Shown here piece by piece: positions 21,017-27,524 of a DNA stretch of 30,098 bases. Location: assembly GCA_030648675.1 (NCBI GenBank), contig JAUSGV010000059.1, positions 1-30,098 on the forward strand. The letters run 5' to 3'. A model generated the notes under the pieces. That model saw only the letters and a program-made list of their open reading frames with translations. It searched no databases and was not told the DNA's origin. Position numbers and translations under genes: made by a program. Position 1 is the first letter of the stretch. Every line of letters starts with the position of its first letter. Source of the stretch: Dehalococcoidales bacterium. GTDB lineage: Bacteria > Chloroflexota > Dehalococcoidia > Dehalococcoidales > UBA2162.

Positions 21017-23488
21017 TTGGAACCCAAAAAATATGAGATACCCGCAAACGATTTGCGCTGGGAGTGTGATCCCAAATTATTCCAGTTCCAATGCACCAAA
21101 GACCTTGCCCCGCTGCGCGAATTTATCGGCCAGGACCGGGCGACTCGCGCCGTAGAATTCGGTCTGAACATGGTGAATTCGGGATACAACATTTATGTGG
21201 CTGGTTTAACCGGAACCGGCAAAATGTCCATGGTAAAAACCTACATCGAAAGGATAATCAAAGAAAAACAGGCTCGCGGCGAAACCTTCGCCCTTGAAGA
21301 CTGGTGCTACCTCTACAATTTCAAGGAACCGGATTGTCCCTGCATCGCTTCGCTGCCTCAGGGAGAAGGCAAATCTTTCAAGAACAAGATTTCGGAATTA
21401 CTGGCCAGGGTCAGGAGGGAACTGGGTCAGGCTTTCTCGATTGACGAGTACAAGAAGCAGAAACAAAAAACGATTGAAAACGGGCAGGCGGAACAACAAA
21501 AGATAGTGGAGCAGATTTCGGAGGAATCGCGGCGGGAGGGTTTCGCCCTGGAAATGACCCCGGTGGGGCCGGCATTGATTCCGATTAAAAAAGGGCATCC
21601 CATGCAGGAATCCGAGTATCTTACGCTCGATGAATCCTCAAAAAAGAAAATAGAAGCGAAACAATCGGAACTCCGTAAAAAGCTCCAGGCAAGTTTGGTA
21701 ACTATAAACGCCTTACAAAAGAAGACGTTGGAATTGCTTCAAAAGACCGACAAAGATATTGGCGAATACACCGTGTCCGCTCTTTTTGTCGGTCTGGTCG
21801 AGGGGTATTCCGGTTTGCCGGCAGTGAAGCAATATCTTGCCGACCTCAAGACCTATATCCTGGAGAATCTTGAGCTTTTCAAAGGGGCTGAGGAACCGGT
21901 AAATCCGATTCTTGGAGTCCCGGTAAGCCAGCTCGTGAGCGGAAGAAACCCGTTTCTCCCGTTCGAAGTCAATGTCTACGTCGACAATAGCGAAACTAAA
22001 GGGCCGCCGGTCATCATCGAATCAAATCCTAATTTTAGTAACGTCTTCGGTAAGATCGAACGCCGCTTCCTGTTTGGCGGTTACCTGAGCGACCATACCA
22101 TGCTGAAAGCAGGGGCACTCAGCCAGGCCAACGGCGGCTATCTGCTGCTTAGTGCCAACGACGTTCTTACCAATCCCGCGGTTTGGCCGGCACTGAAAAG
22201 GGCCATAAAAAACAAGGAGGCTAAAACAGAAGACCCGTTTGAACAATTCGGTCTGATCGCACCCCAGGGTTTGAAGCCCGAACCCATGCCGGTAAAGGTC
22301 AAGGTTATCTTGACCGGTGATGACATGTTGTATCAACTGCTGTCGATGTACGATGAAGACTTCTGGGAAATATTTAAAGTTAAGGCCGATTTCGACTTCG
22401 AGATAAAGAGGACAGACAGCAATATGCTGGCGTACGCTGCTTTCCTCTCCGGTTGCTGCGATGAATGCCAGACCCGGCACTTCGACCCGGGCGGCGTGGC
22501 AAAAGTCATCGAATATTCCGCCAGGATGGTAAGCGACCGGGACCGCCTTTCTTCCCGGTTTGCCCTGGTCAAGGACTGGGTCGAAGAAGCCAACTACTGG
22601 GCAGGGCAGGAAAACTCACAGTTCATCTCCGCCCGCCATGTGCAAAAAGCCATCGACGAAAAGCGGTTCCGCCACAATCTTCTCGATGAAAAGATGCGAG
22701 ACATGATCAATCTCGGGACCATCATGATCGATACCTCCGGTGCCGTTGTCGGCCAGGTCAACGGGTTGAGCGTCTATGCCCTTGGCGATACCATGTTCAG
22801 TAAGCCCTCACGGATAACTGCAAAAACATTCCTCGGCCGCGGCGGCGTTATCAACATCGAGCGGGAATCGCAGCTCAGCGGCCCCGTCCACAACAAAGGC
22901 GTGATGATATTGAGCGGTTACCTCGGCTGGAAATATGCCCAGGACAGACCGCTGTCGCTGTCCGCCAGCTTGTGCTTCGAACAATCCTACGAAGGCGTCG
23001 AGGGAGATAGTGCCTCATCAACCGAACTTTACGCTATATTATCCAGCCTCGCTGAAATCCCGATCAAGCAGAATCTGGCCGTCACCGGCTCGGTCAATCA
23101 AAAGGGTGAACTTCAGCCTATCGGCGGAGTCAATCACAAGATAGAAGGCTTCTTTCAGGTCTGCCAGTCTAACGGCCTCACCGGAGACCAGGGAGTATTG
23201 ATACCGCAGCAAAACTTGAGAAACCTCATGTTACGGGAAGACGTCGTCGATGCGGTCCGCAACGGTAAATTTCATGTCTATTCGGCTAAAACGATAGACG
23301 AAGGCATTGAGATATTGACCGGGGTTGCGGCCGGGCTGAGGCAGGCGGACGGCAATTACCCTGAAGGCAGCGTTAATTATCTCGTTGACAAGAAACTCCG
23401 CGATATGGCCGAACGGCTAAAAGGTTTCTATTACGAAGAGAAGCACGACGGCCATAAAGCTTTGCCCGACAAATCCATATTGACTTGA
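21017..23488 (+). CDS. Lon-related ATP-dependent protease (LonB-like, AAA_32 type)
   Basis: The 823-residue protein joins an N-terminal AAA-type domain, with an inserted helical region (about 130-270), to a C-terminal Lon protease domain. Catalytic Ser665 (EGDSAS) and Lys708 (VNHKIEGFF) are exactly 43 residues apart, as in Lon. The Walker A is GLTGTGKM (63-70) with Met where Ser/Thr is usual, so ATP use may differ. The LLLSANDVL and VKVILTGDDMLYQLL segments resemble Walker B and sensor regions. Start is TTG 21017 with a perfect AGGAGG six bases upstream. It probably degrades damaged or regulatory proteins. Its stop is six bases from that of the convergent oxidoreductase. Confidence 0.93.
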   Translation: MEPKKYEIPANDLRWECDPKLFQFQCTKDLAPLREFIGQDRATRAVEFGLNMVNSGYNIYVAGLTGTGKMSMVKTYIERIIKEKQARGETFALEDWCYLYNFKEPDCPCIASLPQGEGKSFKNKISELLARVRRELGQAFSIDEYKKQKQKTIENGQAEQQKIVEQISEESRREGFALEMTPVGPALIPIKKGHPMQESEYLTLDESSKKKIEAKQSELRKKLQASLVTINALQKKTLELLQKTDKDIGEYTVSALFVGLVEGYSGLPAVKQYLADLKTYILENLELFKGAEEPVNPILGVPVSQLVSGRNPFLPFEVNVYVDNSETKGPPVIIESNPNFSNVFGKIERRFLFGGYLSDHTMLKAGALSQANGGYLLLSANDVLTNPAVWPALKRAIKNKEAKTEDPFEQFGLIAPQGLKPEPMPVKVKVILTGDDMLYQLLSMYDEDFWEIFKVKADFDFEIKRTDSNMLAYAAFLSGCCDECQTRHFDPGGVAKVIEYSARMVSDRDRLSSRFALVKDWVEEANYWAGQENSQFISARHVQKAIDEKRFRHNLLDEKMRDMINLGTIMIDTSGAVVGQVNGLSVYALGDTMFSKPSRITAKTFLGRGGVINIERESQLSGPVHNKGVMILSGYLGWKYAQDRPLSLSASLCFEQSYEGVEGDSASSTELYAILSSLAEIPIKQNLAVTGSVNQKGELQPIGGVNHKIEGFFQVCQSNGLTGDQGVLIPQQNLRNLMLREDVVDAVRNGKFHVYSAKTIDEGIEILTGVAAGLRQADGNYPEGSVNYLVDKKLRDMAERLKGFYYEEKHDGHKALPDKSILT

Positions 23489-23494
23489 TATGTA

Positions 23495-24862
23495 TCAGGG
23501 TTCTTCCAGGTTGTCCATCGTCTTCATAACCAATTCCGTGATCGAGGGATGAATGTGCATGCCGGCCTCGAGATGATTAACGTTCCCGCCGGCTGCCATA
23601 ACGTTGACTACTTCCTGGATAATGATCGGGGCATAAGGCCCGATAACATGAAAACCTAATATCTTTTCTGAATCAACTTCCACGATTGCTTTGGCGAAAC
23701 TGGATTCGTCCATCATCGCCTCCCCCTGGGCTACGTCCGAATATTTGGCTCTTCCCACGAGGATTTTATGGGTCTTTTTTGCTTCTTCCTCTCTCATACC
23801 TACCGACGCGATTTGAGGGCGAGAAAAAACAGCGCGGGGCGTCGCGCTGTAATCCATTTTCATTTTGGAGCCATGCAGCGCATTATGTGCCGCAATCACT
23901 GACTCGCGGTTCGCGGCATGCGTGAATAACTGCTCACCGTTGACATCGCCCACAGCGTATATGTTTTTCCGGGTAGTTTCAAGAAATTCGTTTGTCCTGA
24001 TATAGCCTTTTTCGTTTGTCTCGATTCCTGCTTTTTCTACCGCCAGGCGGTCGGTGTTGGGCACCCGTCCCGTCGCCAGTAAAACCCGCTGCGCGGTATA
24101 TTCCTTTTTATCCCCACTCTTTATGTCGCTTACCACTACCACCGCGTCACTGCCCGTTTTTTTTATTTCTTCCACTTTAACGCGGGTGTTGACGTACATT
24201 CGTTTGCCCAACTCTTTCTCGAGCAATTGCGAAATCTCCGGTTCCTCCGCATTAACGAGGCGGTCGGCCATTTCCAGGATCGTTACCTTTGTACCGACTG
24301 CGGCGAAGAAATGCCCGTATTCGACCGCGATGTAGCCGCCGCCGATGATGATCAAACTTTCGGGTCTTTCCTTAAGCTGCAGCACCGTCTCGTTAGTAAG
24401 ATATCCTGCGGTATCCAGGCCTGTTAACGCCGGTATCAGCGGGCGGGAACCGGTAGCGATGAAGATCTTTTTACCCTTGATCTGCTCGCCATTGACTTCC
24501 AGCGTGTTCTCATCGGTAAAGTGGCCTTCCCCTTCATAAAAATCCAGTTTTTCTATGTATTTAAGCTCTTTTCGCATGTGTACCTGCTCTTCGCGAACAG
24601 ATTTCCTCATGTGTTCCATGATGAATTTGAAATCCACGTTTTTTATCTCGGCGGTAATACCCAGTTTTTTCGCTTCCTGGATCTCACTTATTCTATCGGC
24701 CGCGAATATCAGCATTTTCGAGGGAATACAGCCCAAATTCGGGCACGTCCCGCCGAGGGGTCCTTTGTCGATCAACGCTGCTTCCGTACCGCGCGCCAGC
24801 GCCGCGTTTACAATGTTCATCCCGCATCCGGAACCGATAACAACGACTTCGTATTCTTTCAT
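23495..24862 (-). CDS. Dihydrolipoamide/mycothione reductase-like flavoprotein disulfide oxidoreductase
   Basis: The 455-residue class I pyridine nucleotide-disulfide oxidoreductase has FAD motif VVVIGSGCGMNIV near the N-terminus and redox-active GGTCPNLGCIPSK (C40, C45). The NAD(P) motif is IIIGGGYIAVEYG, ATGRVPNTD and YAVGDVNG bind FAD, and the C-terminal active-site pair is H438/E443 (HIHPSITE). All parts are intact. The MNIV region and PNLG pattern place it nearer mycothione-reductase-like and archaeal proteins than standard Lpd. No 2-oxoacid dehydrogenase genes are nearby, so the substrate is open. A strong purine-rich ribosome site (AGGAGGAAGAGG) precedes the ATG. Confidence 0.92.
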   Translation of the reverse strand: MKEYEVVVIGSGCGMNIVNAALARGTEAALIDKGPLGGTCPNLGCIPSKMLIFAADRISEIQEAKKLGITAEIKNVDFKFIMEHMRKSVREEQVHMRKELKYIEKLDFYEGEGHFTDENTLEVNGEQIKGKKIFIATGSRPLIPALTGLDTAGYLTNETVLQLKERPESLIIIGGGYIAVEYGHFFAAVGTKVTILEMADRLVNAEEPEISQLLEKELGKRMYVNTRVKVEEIKKTGSDAVVVVSDIKSGDKKEYTAQRVLLATGRVPNTDRLAVEKAGIETNEKGYIRTNEFLETTRKNIYAVGDVNGEQLFTHAANRESVIAAHNALHGSKMKMDYSATPRAVFSRPQIASVGMREEEAKKTHKILVGRAKYSDVAQGEAMMDESSFAKAIVEVDSEKILGFHVIGPYAPIIIQEVVNVMAAGGNVNHLEAGMHIHPSITELVMKTMDNLEEP

Positions 24863-24949
24863 GCTTTTCCTCTTCCTCCTCTTTAGTTTCTTTCACGCTG
24901 CCTCCTGAGGTGATAACGGGATCTTCTGCGGTATCGTCCCGATGGAACG

Positions 24950-25151
24950 CTACTTCACCGTCACTGTTACGTTGAAGGTATCGGCCCGGCGGATTGTTGG
25001 GCTCGAATGGCCCGTTGTATTCCATAGAGACGGTAGTAGTCCCCGCTGCCAGTGCTTTAAAAGTCCATACTTCCTGGCCACCCCTACCGGGTATTGCCTC
25101 TACAGGGTACCTCCTTTCAACTAATTCGATTGTGTCACTCCTGTATTTCAC
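24950..25151 (-). pseudogene. Truncated, frameshifted chagasin-like (I42) cysteine-protease inhibitor
   Basis: On the minus strand one frame reads VKYRSDTIELVERRY ... GGQEVWTFKALAAGTTTVSMEYNGPFEP, the middle and C-terminal part of the I42 inhibitor domain. The expected last strand appears in another frame as DTFNVTVTVK followed by a stop at 24950-24952, so a base has been lost or gained near 24975-24985. The N-terminal half, with the NPTTGY loop that blocks the protease, is not present upstream in any frame. It is therefore a 5'-truncated relic. It lies in the 430-base gap between the oxidoreductase and YgjP-like genes; nothing else is seen there. Confidence 0.7.
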
Positions 25152-25292
25152 AATCAAGAGGTTGTATGGCATAAGATAAACGAGCCTCGCCGCCATTTCG
25201 AAAAGCGCGTGCAAGCTATTTTTTCGGCAAACAATGCTTGACAACGGGGGTAAATTCGTGGCGCGGGCAAAAGTTATGAGGAGCCTGGTTAG

Positions 25293-25907
25293 TTAAAGCT
25301 CGTGCAGACTGATTTCTTTCAGCCTGGTGGTGAGATGACGGCGGTTTTCGGCGACTTTGTCGAGTTCTGCGTAAAACGCCGGGCTGTGGTTGTGCACCCG
25401 GGTGTGGACCAGTTCATGTAGCATAACGTAATCCCGGAGTTCTTCCGGCAGCAGCATCAATTTGACATTCAGACTGATACATTGTTTTGAGCTGCAGCTT
25501 CCCCACCGGGTTCGCTGATTACGGATAGATACACGGCGAAAACAAAAACCATGCCGTTGGGCTAGTTCGCCGAGACGGAGGGTCAACGACCGTTTAGCCT
25601 GCAAGGCATCGATCGCGGCTAATTTGTCCCTTAGAGGCTGAGCTTGTTCATGGTCATGCTTAGCCTTTTTATACGTTCGTTCTATCCACTGCCTGTTGAG
25701 CTTTACCACGTTTTCCGCATCGCGGAATGATTGATAGAAAGGGAGCGTTACCCAAACTCCCCTGGAAGCCGAAACGTGGACGGTGATGCGTCGCGCCCCC
25801 CTGTGTTTACGGCACAACACTTCCCCGATACCAGGCACCGGAATTGTTTTTATGCTGGCGGTTGATCGCGTGATTTTTGTTCGGAAGCGTGTTAAAAAAT
25901 GAAACAA
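25293..25907 (-). CDS. YgjP-like (DUF45/M48-related) metal-dependent hydrolase
   Basis: The 204-residue protein has the family's RTRWGSCSSKQCISLNVKL block (about 132-150) followed by HELVH (164-168) and a third ligand at H174 (VHNHSPAF), a zincin-type metal site. YgjP-like proteins are often annotated as metallopeptidases or UTP pyrophosphatases; true function is uncertain. Start is unclear: TTG 25907 lies inside the inverted repeat 25906-25924 with no ribosome site, and an internal start before the conserved IGEVLCRKHRGARRITVHV region is possible. Confidence 0.87.
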   Translation of the reverse strand: MFHFLTRFRTKITRSTASIKTIPVPGIGEVLCRKHRGARRITVHVSASRGVWVTLPFYQSFRDAENVVKLNRQWIERTYKKAKHDHEQAQPLRDKLAAIDALQAKRSLTLRLGELAQRHGFCFRRVSIRNQRTRWGSCSSKQCISLNVKLMLLPEELRDYVMLHELVHTRVHNHSPAFYAELDKVAENRRHLTTRLKEISLHEL

Positions 25908-25924
25908 CGTAATGCGGTTACGTT
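25906..25924. promoter_or_regulatory. Perfect inverted repeat at the YgjP-like start
   Basis: AACGTAA (25906-25912) and TTACGTT (25918-25924) flank a 5-base centre (tgcgg). It covers or just precedes the translation start and could be an operator or a hairpin that masks initiation. Confidence 0.35.
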
Positions 25925-26020
25925 CGGAGTAGCTCGCCGAAAACGTTTCCGTCCACCATTAAGCAGTACTGTCGAGCAGCCATTCTGATTCGGCCTATCT
26001 CTCCGAACAAATGACATTTT

Positions 26021-26971
26021 TTATGGAACAGAATCTATCTGCACCAGCACAAAATCCGGGCCAAAGATTGGAGTTCCGTCGGGTGCTCCATCGAAAGTGC
26101 CGTACACGGTAATGGTCATATCAGGTGCCAGTTTTTCCAAACCAGTTGCACTTTTGAACACCAGGGAAAAGGAATTGTTACCTGAACTCATCAGGTCTGC
26201 TTGCACTCCCTTACCCTCGTGGGTATCAAATACTCTCTTGACTTTCAGATTGCTCATCTGAACCAGTTTGTACCGGTAATACACGTTAAGGGTTACTTCA
26301 TTCTTCCCAGCTAAATCCAAAAGGTAATCGTAATCTACCACGATCGCGTTGCCGGGCGAAGTCGCTATTCTTGAAAGATTATAGATAGTATCGTTCAGGT
26401 GAACTATCTCAGTACCGGCTGCCGCGAGCTGCGTTTGCAGCGACAGAATGGTAGTATTCGCCGCTACCTTTTCTACTCCAAGTTGGTCCAACAGCGATTG
26501 TATCGTAGCATTAGCGGATATATTTGCGGCTAAGGATTCGCCGAGCAACTGTTGAATTGTAGTGTTTGCGACGGCTAACTGCCCTTGCAGCGTTTGGATC
26601 GTGGCATTCGCCGCACCGAGTTGCGTCTGGTAAAACCTTATCGTAGTGTTATTCGTGTTTATCAACTGCTGCATGGTTTGCATCGTGGCATTTAGCGTGG
26701 TCACTTGTCCTTGTGCCGAAATAAGCAGCGTTTGCAGGGACTTTATTGTGGAATTTCCTGTCGCCACCTGCTGCAGCAGCGATTGCACCGTAGAATTCGC
26801 GGCGTTCAGTTGGTCGCGCAGTGATTGGATCTCATTGTTCGAGCTGTTGACCTGGGTCCGCAGAAGTGTAATGGTCGAATTCGCGGTCTTTAAATCGCTC
26901 GCCAATTTGCTGTTGGTACAAGAAGCTGTAATAAGAAGACAAACCGAGAGTAGAGCAATGACAGCCTTCAT
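26021..26971 (-). CDS. Coiled-coil lipoprotein with heptad-phased Asn sequons
   Basis: The 316-residue protein starts with a signal peptide and probable lipobox ending at C18 (LLITASC; Thr at -3 is not ideal). Residues 25-200 form a long coiled coil of near 14-residue units such as AANATIQTLQGQL. A folded C-terminal domain (about 205-316) of beta-type sequence follows. Asn of NxS/T motifs falls at 31, 59, 73, 94, 108, 122, 136 and 150, all in the same heptad position, with phase shifts after 150 and 154. It is likely a surface rod anchored in the membrane and displaying the C-terminal domain. A GAGGAG ribosome site and a promoter (27011-27039) precede it. No homologue recognised. Confidence 0.75.
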   Translation of the reverse strand: MKAVIALLSVCLLITASCTNSKLASDLKTANSTITLLRTQVNSSNNEIQSLRDQLNAANSTVQSLLQQVATGNSTIKSLQTLLISAQGQVTTLNATMQTMQQLINTNNTTIRFYQTQLGAANATIQTLQGQLAVANTTIQQLLGESLAANISANATIQSLLDQLGVEKVAANTTILSLQTQLAAAGTEIVHLNDTIYNLSRIATSPGNAIVVDYDYLLDLAGKNEVTLNVYYRYKLVQMSNLKVKRVFDTHEGKGVQADLMSSGNNSFSLVFKSATGLEKLAPDMTITVYGTFDGAPDGTPIFGPDFVLVQIDSVP

Positions 26972-27010
26972 ATCAACTCCTCACAAGCAGAGTAACCTTT
27001 TTCGCAGTAT

Positions 27011-27039
27011 ATCATATATCCGCCGCATCACCTTGTAAA
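27011..27039 (-). promoter_or_regulatory. Promoter of the coiled-coil lipoprotein gene
   Basis: On the minus strand TTTACA (27034-27039) and TATGAT (27011-27016) are separated by 17 bases. The predicted leader is about 34 bases and contains GAGGAG. Confidence 0.6.
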
Positions 27040-27134
27040 TAGCTCACGCCTGACTGTCCGCTTCGAGCGAACCCGGGTACCCTTTCGGATACTAAAATAG
27101 ACACTTCGGTTCATAGAAACCGACCGGCTGTCGG

Positions 27135-27524
27135 GTGTATTATACTCTGGTGAACACGAAGAAACGGGTTCTGGTCGTTGACGACGAAGCCGGTGTGTTG
27201 CGTTTCGTCAAGACTTTTCTATCTCTGGAAGGTTATGACGTTATTACCGCAGACAACGGAGAAGAAGGCTTGCAACTGGTTGAAACAGACAAGCCGGACA
27301 TAGTACTTCTTGATATCCTCATGGTTCCCGTTTCAGGATTAAATGTTTTGCGTAGATTGCGCGAGTTCTCGACCGTGCCCGTTATCGTTTTTTCTGCGAA
27401 GAGCGACTCCGTTGAGAGAGCCGTAAAAGAAGGTGCCGACAGCTTCATCGCGAAGCCGTTCCTGCCCGACCACCTCTTGAAAAAGATCGAGGAAACCCTG
27501 GCATCCCGGAAATCCGGCACTTAG
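27135..27524 (+). CDS. Single-domain response regulator (CheY-like receiver)
   Basis: The 129-residue protein is one receiver domain: acidic pair D16-D17, phosphorylation site D60 (VLLDILM), S87 in VIVFSAKS, and K107 (AKPF). No output domain follows, so it signals by protein contact, perhaps within a phosphorelay with the histidine kinase next to it. GTG 27135 or GTG 27150 may start it. Neither has a ribosome site, and TATTATACT lies just before the second. Its TAG (27522-27524) overlaps the TAA of the convergent kinase gene. Confidence 0.92.
   Translation: MYYTLVNTKKRVLVVDDEAGVLRFVKTFLSLEGYDVITADNGEEGLQLVETDKPDIVLLDILMVPVSGLNVLRRLREFSTVPVIVFSAKSDSVERAVKEGADSFIAKPFLPDHLLKKIEETLASRKSGT

Noticed and set aside
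24693..25244. A 183-residue minus-strand reading as a single protein
   Set aside because: It mixes an I42-inhibitor fragment with out-of-frame sequence from the start of the oxidoreductase gene. The inhibitor's proper end lies in another frame.
26400..26900. Repeated DNA that could suggest a CRISPR or minisatellite
   Set aside because: It is the coding repeat of the coiled-coil lipoprotein; units vary in sequence but keep the protein pattern.
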